This document shows positions 45,800 to 56,733 of a stretch of 64,000 nt of DNA, in pieces (the first letter of the stretch is position 1; the number at the start of each line of letters is the position of its first letter). This stretch comes from Blastococcus sp. TF02A-30 (GTDB lineage: Bacteria; Actinomycetota; Actinomycetes; Mycobacteriales; Geodermatophilaceae): positions 62,001 through 126,000 of the forward strand of contig NZ_QOHJ01000005.1 in the NCBI RefSeq assembly GCF_003319185.1, read 5' to 3'. Position numbers and translations under genes: made by a program. The notes under the pieces are model-generated. The model was not told the DNA's origin and searched no databases. It worked only from the letters and a program-made list of their open reading frames with translations.

Positions 45800-46204
45800 G
45801 TGATCCCGACCGGCTGGACCCCCGTGCACCGCAGCGATGGCGAGCAGGTCGGCTGGCTGGCCCCCGCCGACGCCGACGCCGACGGCCCGGTGCGGCCGCT
45901 GCTGCTCACCGGCGTCCCGCTGGCCGGGCCGCAGCCCGTCGAGGACGCCACGGCGCTGCTGCGGGACCGCGGCCTGCGGGCCCTGGACCGCCGCTGGTGG
46001 GCGCGGCTGCCCGGGGCCCCGCTGAGGGGCGTGCAGCCGGTCCACCGGCCGGAGCCCGCATGGGACTGGCACCCCGTCGTGCTGGTCGAGGTCTCCCCCG
46101 CCGGCGCGGTGGTGCGCCCCGAGTTCGCCGGCCCCGGCGACACGGGCCGGGCGAGCCTGCCCGTCCCGGTCGGGGACCTGCTGCGGGCCGAGCCACCCGC
46201 GTAG
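45800..46204 (+). CDS. Hypothetical protein, 134 aa
   Basis: Not recognised. Starts GTG (IPTGWTPVHRSDGEQVGWLAP), soluble, tryptophan-rich in the middle (RRWWARLPG, PAWDWHPVVLVEVS), ending in VPVGDLLRAEPP. No signal peptide, membrane helix or cysteine pair. Divergent from the cimA leader by 37 bases and converges with the next minus-strand gene. The W-rich beta pattern suggests a small folded domain. Confidence 0.7.
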   Translation: MIPTGWTPVHRSDGEQVGWLAPADADADGPVRPLLLTGVPLAGPQPVEDATALLRDRGLRALDRRWWARLPGAPLRGVQPVHRPEPAWDWHPVVLVEVSPAGAVVRPEFAGPGDTGRASLPVPVGDLLRAEPPA

Positions 46205-46211
46205 GCCTCGC

Positions 46212-46685
46212 TCAGCCGCCGAAGCGGGCCAGCACCCGCTCGCTGAACTCGACGAGGTAGGGCAGGTCGCGCAGGTCCTCGGGGGCGACGTCCACGCCCC
46301 GGGCGCGCAGCAGCTCGGCCAGCTCCGCCCAGGGGTGGTCCTCGCCGGTGTCCTCGGCGTCGTCGGGGAGCACGGCACCCAGGACGTCGTCGGTCAGCTG
46401 CTCCAGCCGCAGGCCCGCCAGGAGGTCGGCAGCGCCACCGGTGGTGAACCCGCGATCGGCGTGCAGCCGGAGCCGACGCCCGTCGGAGAGGTCGGCGAAC
46501 TCGGTCACCCGGAAGGAGATCGCCCGCGGGTCCAGGACCGGCACGCCGGGCTCAGGCGCGTACGGCGCCCAGCCGGAGGCGTCGGGCGCGCCCGCCGACG
46601 AGGCCTGTGCGAGCAGCTCCGCCCGGGCCTCCTCCTCGGTCACCAGGTCGCACTCCGCTCCCAGGGCGATGACCGCCGCGCCCAC
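46212..46685 (-). CDS. Hypothetical protein, 157 aa, in the leuB unit
   Basis: Unrecognised soluble protein with an acidic C-terminal half (LPDDAEDTGEDHPWAELAELL). It starts 15 bases after leuB ends, on the same strand, so probably in the serA-leuB transcript. No cysteine cluster, membrane helix or known motif. Confidence 0.7.
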   Translation of the reverse strand: MGAAVIALGAECDLVTEEEARAELLAQASSAGAPDASGWAPYAPEPGVPVLDPRAISFRVTEFADLSDGRRLRLHADRGFTTGGAADLLAGLRLEQLTDDVLGAVLPDDAEDTGEDHPWAELAELLRARGVDVAPEDLRDLPYLVEFSERVLARFGG

Positions 46686-46700
46686 CCGGCCGCCCCCGGC

Positions 46701-47723
46701 TCAGCCGCTGGCGAGCGCGGCCAGCCGGTCGCCGACCTCCGCCGTCCGGACCGGCTGCTGCGGGTCGCGGGTGGAGAGGTCGAAGGCGACCGCGGCGTTG
46801 ACCTTGCGCGCCTGCTCGGCACGGCCGAGGTGGTCCAGCAGCATCGCGACCGAGAGCACCGTGGCGGTCGGGTCGGCGATCCCCTGCCCGGCGATGTCCG
46901 GCGCCGAGCCGTGCACCGGCTCGAACATGCTGGGGTTGGTGCCCGAGGCGTCGAGGTTGCCGCTGGCCGCCAGCCCGATGCCCCCGGTGACGGCGGCGGC
47001 GATGTCGGTGACGATGTCGCCGAACAGGTTGTCGGTGACGATCACGTCGTAGCGGCTCGGGTCGGTGATGAAGAACATCGACGCGGCGTCCACGTGCTGG
47101 TAGGCGACGGTGACCTCGGGGAACTCCGCCGACACCTCCTCCACGACCCGCGACCACAGCCCGCCGGCGTGCGTGAGCACGTTGGTCTTGTGGATCAGCG
47201 TCAGGTGCTTGCGCGGGCGGGCGACGGCCCGCTCGAACGCGTACCGGACCACCCGCTCCACGCCGAAGGCGGTGTTGAGGCTGACCTCGGTGGCGATCTC
47301 CTGCGGGGTGTCCTTGCGCAGCACGCCGCCGTTGCCGACGTAGGGGCCCTCGGTGCCCTCGCGCACGCAGAGCATGTCGATCGGGCCCTCGGCGGTCAGC
47401 GGACCGCGCACGCCGTCGTACAGCTTGGCCGGGCGCAGGTTGACGTGGTGGTCCAGCTCGAAACGCAGCCGCAGCAGCAGCCCGCGCTCGAGGATGCCCG
47501 GCGGGACGCTCGGGTCGCCGATCGCGCCCAGCAGGATCGCGTCGTGCTGGCGCAGCTCGTCGAGCACGCCGTCCGGCAGCAGCTCGCCGGTGCGCAGCCA
47601 CCGCGCGGCCCCGAGGTCGTACTGGGTGGGCTCGAGGTCGGGGGCCACCTCGCGGAGGACCTTCAGCCCCTCGGCCACCACCTCGGTGCCGATGCCGTCT
47701 CCGGGGATCACTGCCAAGCGCAT
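46701..47723 (-). CDS. leuB: 3-isopropylmalate dehydrogenase
   Basis: 340-residue NAD-dependent beta-decarboxylating dehydrogenase. The family opening [31 protein letters not shown] (about 72), the R-x4-R region [17 protein letters not shown] and [13 protein letters not shown] (about 215) are present. Used for leucine, and for citramalate-derived 2-oxobutyrate. The ATG has AGGAGTT eight bases upstream. It follows serA by 16 bases. Confidence 0.97.
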   Translation of the reverse strand: MRLAVIPGDGIGTEVVAEGLKVLREVAPDLEPTQYDLGAARWLRTGELLPDGVLDELRQHDAILLGAIGDPSVPPGILERGLLLRLRFELDHHVNLRPAKLYDGVRGPLTAEGPIDMLCVREGTEGPYVGNGGVLRKDTPQEIATEVSLNTAFGVERVVRYAFERAVARPRKHLTLIHKTNVLTHAGGLWSRVVEEVSAEFPEVTVAYQHVDAASMFFITDPSRYDVIVTDNLFGDIVTDIAAAVTGGIGLAASGNLDASGTNPSMFEPVHGSAPDIAGQGIADPTATVLSVAMLLDHLGRAEQARKVNAAVAFDLSTRDPQQPVRTAEVGDRLAALASG

Positions 47724-47739
47724 GAGGGGAACTCCTGGA

Positions 47740-49341
47740 TCAGAGGGTGTCGAGGTCGGCGGCGCGGGCCTCGCGCGCACCGATGCGGCCGGCGATGTCC
47801 TCGAGCAGCTCCGGCGTGACCGGGCTGTCGACGGTGACGGCCATGAGCGCCTCGCCGCCCTCGGTGGTCCGGCTGACCTGGGCGCCGGCGATGTTGATCC
47901 CGGCCTCGCCCAGCGCCGCACCGACCGCGCCGACGACCCCGGGCCGGTCGGCGTAGGTGAAGAACAGCAGGTAGCCCGACGCCGACAGGTCGATCTCGAA
48001 GCCGGCGACCTCGGTCAGCCGGGGCACCTGGTTCTTGCCGAACAGGGTGCCGGAGACCGTCACCTGCCGGCCGTCGGCCATCGCGCCGCGGACGGTGACC
48101 AGGTTGCGGTAGGTGGGGCTCTCCACGTCGCTGGTGAGGGCGACGTCGAGCCCGCGCTGCTCGGCGAACAGCGGGGCGTTGACGTAGGTGACCTGCTCCT
48201 CGACGACGTCGGAGAAGACGCCCTTGAGCACGGCCAGCTGCAGCACCGAGTCGTCGAACTCCGCGAGCTTGCCGCGCACGTCGACGGTGAGCGACTGGGC
48301 CAGCCCGCCGGCCACCGCGGTGAACACGCGGCCGAGCTTCTCGGCCAGCGGCAGCCCCGGGCGCACGTCCTCGGCGACGACCCCGCCGGCCTGGACGTTG
48401 ACCGCGTCGGGCACGAACTCCCCCTGCAGGGCCAGGCGCACCGACCGGGCGACGGCGGCGCCGGCCTTGTCCTGGGCCTCGTTCGTCGAGGCACCCAGGT
48501 GCGGGGTGACGACCGTGTTCGGCAGCCCGAACAGGGGGCTGTCGGTGCACGGCTCCTTGGCGTAGACGTCGATGCCGGCCGCGCCGACCTGGCCCGACGC
48601 CAGGGCGTCGGCCAGCGCCGCCTCGTCGACCAGCCCGCCGCGGGCGGCGTTGACGATGATGACGCCGCGCTTGGTCGTGGCCAGCTCGTCGGCGCCGATG
48701 AGGCCGAGCGTCTCGGGGGTCTTGGGCAGGTGGATGGTGATGAAGTCCGACTCGCGGAGCAGCTCCTCCAGCGACACCATCCGGACGCCCAGCTGGGCGG
48801 CCCGCCCGGGCTGGATGTAGGGGTCGTAGGCGATCAGCTCGACGTCGAAGGCGGCCAGCCGCTGGGCGACCAGCTGGCCGATGCGGCCGAGGCCGACCAC
48901 GCCGACGGTCTTCTCGGTGACCTCGACGCCGGTGAACTTCGACCGCTTCCACTGGCCCTCGCGCAGCGACGCGTCGGCGGCCGGGATGCGGCGGGCGGCG
49001 GCGAGCAGCAGCGCGACGGCGTGCTCGGCCGCGCTCACGATGTTGGAGGTGGGCGCGTTGACCACCATGACGCCGCGCTCGGTGGCGGCGGCGACGTCGA
49101 CGTTGTCCAGGCCGATGCCGGCACGGGCGACGACCTTGAGGTTCGGCGCGGCGGCCAGCGCCTCGGCGTCGATCTGGGTGGCGCTGCGGATCATCACCGC
49201 CGCGGCCTCGGCCAGCGCGGGCAGCAGGGCGGCGCGGTCGGCGCCGTCGACGTGGCGGATCTCCACCTCGGTCCCCAACACCTCCAGGACGCTGGGCGCG
49301 AGCTCTTCGGCGATCAGGACGACGGGCGCGGTCGTGGTCAC
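47740..49341 (-). CDS. serA: D-3-phosphoglycerate dehydrogenase
   Basis: 533-residue enzyme for the first step of serine synthesis. Catalytic core: [15 protein letters not shown] (Rossmann, about 149), [10 protein letters not shown] (about 233), and [13 protein letters not shown] (His-containing, about 283). After it come the allosteric substrate-binding domain (about 315-450) and a C-terminal ACT domain ([19 protein letters not shown]), the type I layout of Mycobacterium SerA. GTG start. Transcribed with leuB. Confidence 0.97.
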   Translation of the reverse strand: MTTTAPVVLIAEELAPSVLEVLGTEVEIRHVDGADRAALLPALAEAAAVMIRSATQIDAEALAAAPNLKVVARAGIGLDNVDVAAATERGVMVVNAPTSNIVSAAEHAVALLLAAARRIPAADASLREGQWKRSKFTGVEVTEKTVGVVGLGRIGQLVAQRLAAFDVELIAYDPYIQPGRAAQLGVRMVSLEELLRESDFITIHLPKTPETLGLIGADELATTKRGVIIVNAARGGLVDEAALADALASGQVGAAGIDVYAKEPCTDSPLFGLPNTVVTPHLGASTNEAQDKAGAAVARSVRLALQGEFVPDAVNVQAGGVVAEDVRPGLPLAEKLGRVFTAVAGGLAQSLTVDVRGKLAEFDDSVLQLAVLKGVFSDVVEEQVTYVNAPLFAEQRGLDVALTSDVESPTYRNLVTVRGAMADGRQVTVSGTLFGKNQVPRLTEVAGFEIDLSASGYLLFFTYADRPGVVGAVGAALGEAGINIAGAQVSRTTEGGEALMAVTVDSPVTPELLEDIAGRIGAREARAADLDTL

Positions 49342-49532
49342 AGGGCGACAGCCTAGGGACGCTGGCCGCGGGGAGGACGACCGGCCCCTCTGACGTGAGA
49401 CAGCCGTCCCACTGGGCGGGACAGGTGGTGCTCGACCCCGTTCGTGCGCGCGGGACGTGCCCCCCGCGCCCTAGACTCCCGCGCCACCGCCCGCCACCAC
49501 GGCGGGCCCGCGATCAGGAGGACCACCGTCCC

Positions 49533-50144
49533 ATGACGAACCCGACCGGCCCCGGCCAGGACCAGCCGCAGGGCGGTGGCGACCAGAACCCCTGGGGCAC
49601 GCCCCCGCCGCCGCCCCCCGGTGGCTACGGCCAGCAGCCGTACGGGCAGCAGGGGTACGGCCAGCAGCCCGGCTACGGGCAGCAGCCCTACGGCCAGCCG
49701 GGGTACGGCCAGCAGGGCTACCCCGCGGCTCCCGGGTACGCCGGACCCGCCGGCGCCAGCCCGCAGCTCGACATCGCCACCGCCGTCCGGAGCGTGCTGA
49801 ACCAGTACGCGGTCTTCACCGGCCGGGCCCGGCGCTCGGAGTTCTGGTGGTTCTACCTGGCCAACGTGCTGGCCTCGATCGTCGCCTCGGTCGTCGACCA
49901 GGCGATCGGCGCTCCGCTGCTGCAGATCATCGTCGCGCTCGGCCTGCTCATCCCGGGCCTGGCCGTCGGGGCGCGGCGGCTGCACGACACCGGCAAGTCC
50001 GGCTGGTGGCAGCTGATCGCCCTCGTGCCGCTGGTGGGCATCATCCTGCTGATCGTGTGGTGGGCCCAGGACGGGGACCCGGCCCCGAACCAGCACGGTC
50101 CCTCGCCGAAGTACCTCGCGGGCGGCGGCTACCCGGCCTACTAG
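49533..50144 (+). CDS. DUF805 membrane protein with YGQQ repeats
   Basis: 203-residue protein. The N-terminal 70 residues are a Pro/Gly/Gln/Tyr-rich disordered region with repeated GYGQQP-type units. The DUF805 domain (about 80-190) begins [23 protein letters not shown], contains [12 protein letters not shown], and has about three membrane helices. ATG with AGGAGG 11 bases upstream; a TAGACT box at 49472 may be its -10. A bidirectional terminator follows. Function unknown. Confidence 0.88.
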   Translation: MTNPTGPGQDQPQGGGDQNPWGTPPPPPPGGYGQQPYGQQGYGQQPGYGQQPYGQPGYGQQGYPAAPGYAGPAGASPQLDIATAVRSVLNQYAVFTGRARRSEFWWFYLANVLASIVASVVDQAIGAPLLQIIVALGLLIPGLAVGARRLHDTGKSGWWQLIALVPLVGIILLIVWWAQDGDPAPNQHGPSPKYLAGGGYPAY

Positions 50145-50179
50145 AAGGACGCCCTGCCCCCGCAGGGCGCCACGAGCAC

Positions 50180-50215
50180 AACGGCCCCCGTCACCTCGCG
50201 GTGACGGGGGCCGTT
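50180..50215. terminator. Bidirectional terminator between DUF805 and ilvC
   Basis: 15-base perfect arms (AACGGCCCCCGTCAC and its complement) around CTCGCG, with TT/AA at the ends. It serves both converging genes and separates ilvBNC from serA-leuB. Confidence 0.75.
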
Positions 50216-50224
50216 CTGCGTCGC

Positions 50225-51910
<1,686 letters not shown>

Positions 51911-53794
51911 TCAGACCTGGTTGTCGCCGAAGACCGGGCGCAGCCCGCGCGCGGCCATGATGTCGTCGTTGCTGGCACCGGCGGCGACCATCGGCCACAC
52001 CTGCGCGTCCGAGCCGACGACGAAGTCGATGACGACCGGGGCGTCGGTGATCGCCATGGCCTTCTCGATGACGGCGTCGACGTCGTCCCTGCTCTCGCAG
52101 CGCAGCCCCACGCAGCCCAGCGCCTCGGCGAGCGCGACGAAGTCGGGGATGCGCACCGGCTTGGGCGTGCCGTCCGCGTTGCGGGCGTGCAGCTTGGTGT
52201 TGGAGTACCGGCCCTCGTAGAAGAGGGTCTGCCACTGCCGCACCATGCCGAGGTTGCCGTTGTTGATGACGGCGACCTTCACCGGGATGCCCTCGATGGC
52301 GCAGGTGGCCAGTTCCTGGTTGGTCATCTGGAAGCAGCCGTCGCCGTCGATGGCCCACACCGTCGTCTCCGGGCAGCCGTACTTGGCGCCCATCGCGGCC
52401 GGGACGGCGTAGCCCATGGTCCCGAGGCCGCCGCTGTTGAGCCAGGTGCCGGGCTTCTCGTACCGGATGAACTGCGCGGCCCACATCTGGTGCTGGCCGA
52501 CGCCCGCGGTGTAGATCGCGTCCGGGCCGGCGATCGCGCCGATCCGCTCGATCACGTACTGCGGGGAGAGCGCGCCATCCTCGGGCCAGTCGTAGCCGAG
52601 CGGGTAGCGCTCCCGCCAGTCGTCGAGCTGGGCCCACCAGGCGGCCAGGTCCGGCGTGCGGCCGGCCTCGTGCTCGCCCCGCAGGGCGGTGACCAGCTGG
52701 GCGATGGTCTCCTTCGCGTCGCCGACGATCGGCACGTCGGCCTTGCGGTTCTTGCCGATCTCGGCCGGGTCGATGTCGGCGTGCACCACCTGCGCGTCCG
52801 GGGCGAAGGTGGCGAGGTCGCCGGTCACCCGGTCGTCGAAGCGCGCCCCCAGGGCCACCAGGACGTCGGCCTTCTGCAGCGCGGTCACCGCGGCCACCGT
52901 GCCGTGCATGCCGGGCATGCCCAGGTGCTGGCGGTGGCTGTCGGGGAACGCCCCGCGCGCCATGAGGGTGGTCACCACGGGGGCGCCGGTCAGCTCGGCG
53001 AGCTCGGCCAGCTCCTCGGTGGCGCCGGCCTTGAGCACTCCGCCGCCCACGTAGAGCACCGGGCGGGAGGCGCCGGCGATCAGCGCTGCGGCCTCGCGCA
53101 CCTGCTTGCCGTGCGGGCGGGTGGTCGGCTTGTAGCCGGGCAGGTCCAGCCGCGGGGGCCAGGAGAAGTCGGTCGTCGCCTGGAGCACGTCCTTGGGGAC
53201 GTCGACCAGCACCGGCCCGGGACGGCCCGTGGCGGCCAGGTGGAACGCCTCGGCGATCCGCTGCGGGATCTCGGCGGCGTCGGTGACCAGGAAGTTGTGC
53301 TTGGTGATCGGCATCGTGATGCCGCGGATGTCGGCCTCCTGGAAGGCGTCGGTGCCGATCGACCCGCTGGGCACCTGACCGGTGATCGCCACGACCGGGA
53401 CCGAGTCCATGTAGGCGTCGGCCAGCGGCGTCACCAGGTTGGTCGCGCCCGGACCCGAGGTCGCCATGCAGACGCCGACCCGCCCGGTGGCCTGCGCGTA
53501 CCCCGTCGCGGCGTGCCCGGCGCCCTGCTCGTGGCGCACCAGCACGTGCCGCACCTTCGAGTCGAAGAGCGGGTCGTAGAGCGGGAGGATCGCGCCACCG
53601 GGGATGCCGAAGACGACGTCGACGCCAACCGCCTCCAGCGACCGGACGAGGCTCTGCGCCCCGGTGATGCCGGTGGCCGGCTCGACCGCGGCGGCGGCCA
53701 CGGACCGCGCCGTGGTCTCGACGCCGGTCAGCGCCTCCGCGGCCTCTCGGGTGGCGGCCTCTCGGGTGGCGGACTCGCTCGGGGGGGTGCTCAT
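51911..53794 (-). CDS. ilvB: Acetolactate synthase large subunit
   Basis: 627-residue ThDP enzyme making acetolactate or acetohydroxybutyrate. A 45-residue Ala/Glu-rich N-terminal extension carries a five-residue direct repeat (ATREA twice). The core has the catalytic Glu in [15 protein letters not shown] (about 95), [14 protein letters not shown], and the ThDP-binding [14 protein letters not shown] (about 480). Transcribed with ilvN and ilvC. Preceded by a leader peptide and terminator, so probably regulated by attenuation. Confidence 0.97.
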   Translation of the reverse strand: MSTPPSESATREAATREAAEALTGVETTARSVAAAAVEPATGITGAQSLVRSLEAVGVDVVFGIPGGAILPLYDPLFDSKVRHVLVRHEQGAGHAATGYAQATGRVGVCMATSGPGATNLVTPLADAYMDSVPVVAITGQVPSGSIGTDAFQEADIRGITMPITKHNFLVTDAAEIPQRIAEAFHLAATGRPGPVLVDVPKDVLQATTDFSWPPRLDLPGYKPTTRPHGKQVREAAALIAGASRPVLYVGGGVLKAGATEELAELAELTGAPVVTTLMARGAFPDSHRQHLGMPGMHGTVAAVTALQKADVLVALGARFDDRVTGDLATFAPDAQVVHADIDPAEIGKNRKADVPIVGDAKETIAQLVTALRGEHEAGRTPDLAAWWAQLDDWRERYPLGYDWPEDGALSPQYVIERIGAIAGPDAIYTAGVGQHQMWAAQFIRYEKPGTWLNSGGLGTMGYAVPAAMGAKYGCPETTVWAIDGDGCFQMTNQELATCAIEGIPVKVAVINNGNLGMVRQWQTLFYEGRYSNTKLHARNADGTPKPVRIPDFVALAEALGCVGLRCESRDDVDAVIEKAMAITDAPVVIDFVVGSDAQVWPMVAAGASNDDIMAARGLRPVFGDNQV

Positions 53795-53860
53795 CTCGGG
53801 TCTCTCCTGGGCGGGGCTGGTGCGGGTGCCGGCCGGCTCGGTCGACGGGTGTCGGGCAAC

Positions 53861-53893
53861 AAAAAACCCCTCGTGCCGCAGGCACGGAGGGGT
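53861..53893 (-). terminator. Attenuator terminator upstream of ilvB
   Basis: Minus-strand hairpin ACCCCTCCGTGCC, loop TGC, GGCACGAGGGGT (one bulged C) followed by TTTTTTG. It lies 67 bases before the ilvB start and 28 bases after the leader stop. Confidence 0.85.
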
Positions 53894-53895
53894 CA

Positions 53896-53921
53896 GCGCG
53901 TCGGTCGGGCGACCGGCGCGC
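53896..53921 (-). promoter_or_regulatory. Attenuator first hairpin of ilvB
   Basis: Stem GCGCGCCGGTCG with CGACCGACGCGC around two bases, with one C-A mismatch. As in the cimA attenuator, the 5-prime arm begins at the last base of the leader stop codon, so a ribosome stalled at the last Val codons would mask it. Confidence 0.6.
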
Positions 53922-53986
53922 TAGGCGACTACGAGGAGGCTGCGGGGGCAGCCGTCGACGAGCAGGCAGGCGGAGGGCACCTGCAC
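53921..53986 (-). CDS. ilvB leader peptide, 19-21 aa
   Basis: From GTG at 53986 it reads V-Q-V-P-S-A-C-L-L-V-D-G-C, then P-R-S-L-L-V-V-A and TAG. Seven of 21 codons after the first are Leu or Val, clustered at the end (L-L-V-V) with the rare Val codon GTA. The second GTG (53980) lies six bases from a CACAGT -10 box, which suggests a leaderless transcript starting at that codon. Stop codon followed by the hairpin exactly as in cimA. Confidence 0.75.
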   Translation of the reverse strand: MQVPSACLLVDGCPRSLLVVA

Positions 53987-54016
53987 ACTGTGCGCCCCGC
54001 GGAGCGCAGCCGTCAA
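53987..54016 (-). promoter_or_regulatory. Candidate promoter of the ilvB leader
   Basis: Minus strand: TTGACG (54011-54016) and CACAGT (53987-53992) with an 18-base spacer. Transcription would begin about at GTG 53980, i.e. leaderless. The -35 box overlaps the stop of the upstream GGDEF-EAL gene. Confidence 0.4.
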
Positions 54017-56733
54017 CCGCTCCGTCCCACCAGGTGGACATCGGCGTCCAGATCCGGCGGTACGTCGGCGGAACCGCGCAGCACGGCGCCGTCGAAGGTG
54101 GTCAGCAGCGTCCGCAGCTCCTCCGGCGGCACCGGCCGACCGAGCAGCCAGCCCTGCACGAAGGCGACCCCCAGCTCCCGCAGCTCGGCCAGCTGCCCCG
54201 CCGTCTCGACGCCCTCGGCGAGGACGTCGATGCCGAGCTTGCGCCCGAGGTCCACCACGCTGGACACCAGCGCGGCGCCCCGCGGGTCCCGGTCGACGTC
54301 GGCGACGAACTCCCGGTCCATCTTGAGCACGTCGACCGGCAGCCGGGCCAGGTAGGCCAGCGACGAGTAGCCCTTGCCGAAGTCGTCGAGGGCGATGACG
54401 CAGCCCATCTCGCGCAGCGCCGCGAAGTCGGTCTCCAGCCGGTCCTCGGCGCCGATCATCACCGACTCGGTGATCTCCAGCACGAACTTCCCCTTGGGGA
54501 GGCCGGCCGCGGCCAGCACCTTGGCGACGTCCGGGGCCAGGCTCCCGGCCTGCAGGTGCCGCACCGAGACGTTGATGCCCACCTGCAGGTCCCAGCCCTC
54601 GGCCAGCAGCGCCGCGGCCTCGGTCGCCGCCTGCTCCAGCACCCAGCGCTGCAGCGGCACGATGAGACCGTCGTCCTCGGCGAGGGAGATGAACTCGTCG
54701 GGCGCCACGGTGCCCAGCAGCGGGTGCTCCCACCGCACGAGGGCCTCGAGCCCGACGATCCGGTCCTGGTGGATGCCGGCGATGGGCTGGTAGACGACCC
54801 GCAGCTGGCCCTCCTCGAGCGCGGCCGGGAGGTCGCGGGCCAGCCGGGTGCGCCGGCCCATCGCGCTGTCGATCGCCGTGCCCGAGGAGCGCACGCAGTT
54901 CTTGCCGGCCGCCTTGGCCGCGCGCAGCGCCAGGTCGGCCTGCCGGACGGCGGTGGCCGCCTCCTCCTCCGGCTGCACGGGCGCGACGCCGATGCTGGCG
55001 GAGATGGGGAAGACCGGGCCGAGACCGTCGGCGGCCGGCGCGCGGTAGGTCCGGTCGAGCAGGCCGAGCAGCCGCTCGGCGAGAGCGGCGGCCTCCTCGG
55101 CGTTCCCGGGCACCAGGAGGGCGAACTCGTCGCCGCCGAGCCGGGCCACGAGATCGCGGTCGCGCGCGCCGGCGCGCAGCCGGTCGGCCACCTCGCCCAG
55201 CAGCCGGTCACCGGCCTCGTGCCCGGCGACGTCGTTGACCGCCTTGAACCCGTCGAGGTCGACCAGGAGGACGCAGGCGGGCTCCCCCTCGCCGGCCCGG
55301 GCCCGGGCGGCCTCGAGGGCGGCCATGAACCGGGCCCGGTTGGGCAGGCCGGTGAGGTAGTCGGTGTAGGCCATGCGCTCCAGCTCGAGCTCCGTCGAGC
55401 GGCGCGCGCTGACGTCGCGGAGGTGCAGGACCAGCCCGTCGCGCAGCGCGGTCCCGGGCACGCCCGCCCGGGCGGCACCGGAGATCTCGACGTCGCGCCA
55501 GTCGCCGGCCGCGGTGCGCAGCCGCACGGTCGCGGGCAGACCCGGCGGCGTCGCGCCGGCCAGCGCTCCGGCGGCACGGGTGACGACCTCGCGGTCGCCC
55601 TCGTGCAGCAGCTCGGGCAGCCGGCGGCCGGTCAGCTCGCGCAGGGTCCAGCCGAGCTGGCTGCGGGCCGAGCCGGAGGCCCAGGTGATCGTGCCCTCGC
55701 GGTCGAGGACGACGGTGACGTCCTCGGCGCTGGACACCAGCGCCCGCAGGTAGGACTCGGTGCGCAGCAGCCGGCGCTTCAGCCGCCGCTCGTCGGCGGC
55801 CCACACGAGGGTCCGCACGAAGGTGAGCACCAGCAGGGTGCTCACCGCGAGCAGCTCCACGAGCACCAGCGGCCGCCCGCCCCACCACGAGCCGAGCAGT
55901 GCCAGCGTCACCGAGAAGGACAGGCAGTAGCTGACGACGACGCCGACCAGCGGCACGTCGTTGGACTCCGCGGTGACCGGACCGGGGTCGGCGGCCAGCG
56001 CCCGGGTGGCCGAACCGACCATCGCCAGGTAGGCGAGGGTGGTCACGACGTCGAGCACCGGCGAGGGGGCGGTCGCGGCCACGGCGCCGCTGGCCATGGC
56101 GACGGCCAGCGCGGCGAAGCCGGTCAGGAGCCACGCCGCGGCCCTCCGGCGCGGGGCCGAGACACCCGCGAAGGTGACGATGCCGGCGGCGAACAGGACC
56201 GTGCTGACGGCCGGGTAGCCGATGGTGAGCAGGGCGTCGGCGCCGGCCGTGGCCCGCCCGGCGACCGGCAGCAGCGCCTCGGTGAGGACGCCGACGGCGA
56301 TCAGCGTCACGGCCGCGTCGAGGACGACCGGGAAGCGCACCCGGGTACCGGCCGACCGGACCAGGCGGGTGCACAGCACCGCGGCGGCCGGGCCGGTGGC
56401 GGCCAGCGCCAGGTCGGCGAGGCCGGACTCCGTGGGGTTCATGCCCGCCCCCGTGGCCGCGCGCACGAGCTGGCCCAGCGCGAGCAGGAAGCCGATGACC
56501 GCGAAGGTCCGCCACGTCTCGCTCGTCGAACCCGGCAGGGCGGCGGCGTGCAGGCACACCCGGACGGAGACGGCGACCGTCACCACCCCGACGACTGCGG
56601 GCGCGAGGACCCCCGTCCAGCCGGGGAGCAGCAGCTCCTGCGCGGCCAGCACGAGCGCGGCGGCGGTCAGGAGGGCGGCGACCCGCGCGCGCGGCCACAC
56701 CGGCGGCGCGACGGTCTCGTCGGCGGCGCTCAC
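54013..56733 (-). CDS. Membrane PAS-GGDEF-EAL protein, motifs intact
   Basis: 906-residue c-di-GMP protein. About nine N-terminal membrane helices (1-310) precede a PAS domain (320-440, VSSAEDVTVVLDREG), a GGDEF domain with an intact ARLGGDEFALL (about 530), and an EAL domain with GLEALVRWEH (about 655). All the EAL metal/catalytic positions I can check are kept: INVSVRHL, LEITES, ALDDFGKGYSSL, LKMDREF, LAEGVET. It could be bifunctional (cyclase and phosphodiesterase). GTG start overlaps the stop of the degenerate paralogue by four bases. Confidence 0.92.
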   Translation of the reverse strand: MSAADETVAPPVWPRARVAALLTAAALVLAAQELLLPGWTGVLAPAVVGVVTVAVSVRVCLHAAALPGSTSETWRTFAVIGFLLALGQLVRAATGAGMNPTESGLADLALAATGPAAAVLCTRLVRSAGTRVRFPVVLDAAVTLIAVGVLTEALLPVAGRATAGADALLTIGYPAVSTVLFAAGIVTFAGVSAPRRRAAAWLLTGFAALAVAMASGAVAATAPSPVLDVVTTLAYLAMVGSATRALAADPGPVTAESNDVPLVGVVVSYCLSFSVTLALLGSWWGGRPLVLVELLAVSTLLVLTFVRTLVWAADERRLKRRLLRTESYLRALVSSAEDVTVVLDREGTITWASGSARSQLGWTLRELTGRRLPELLHEGDREVVTRAAGALAGATPPGLPATVRLRTAAGDWRDVEISGAARAGVPGTALRDGLVLHLRDVSARRSTELELERMAYTDYLTGLPNRARFMAALEAARARAGEGEPACVLLVDLDGFKAVNDVAGHEAGDRLLGEVADRLRAGARDRDLVARLGGDEFALLVPGNAEEAAALAERLLGLLDRTYRAPAADGLGPVFPISASIGVAPVQPEEEAATAVRQADLALRAAKAAGKNCVRSSGTAIDSAMGRRTRLARDLPAALEEGQLRVVYQPIAGIHQDRIVGLEALVRWEHPLLGTVAPDEFISLAEDDGLIVPLQRWVLEQAATEAAALLAEGWDLQVGINVSVRHLQAGSLAPDVAKVLAAAGLPKGKFVLEITESVMIGAEDRLETDFAALREMGCVIALDDFGKGYSSLAYLARLPVDVLKMDREFVADVDRDPRGAALVSSVVDLGRKLGIDVLAEGVETAGQLAELRELGVAFVQGWLLGRPVPPEELRTLLTTFDGAVLRGSADVPPDLDADVHLVGRSG

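Noticed and set aside
45800-46204. Small plus-strand gene opposite the serA-leuB-cimA direction as a shadow ORF
   Set aside because: Rejected as shadow because no competing minus-strand gene covers it, and its codon pattern and start spacing look genuine; kept as a hypothetical CDS.
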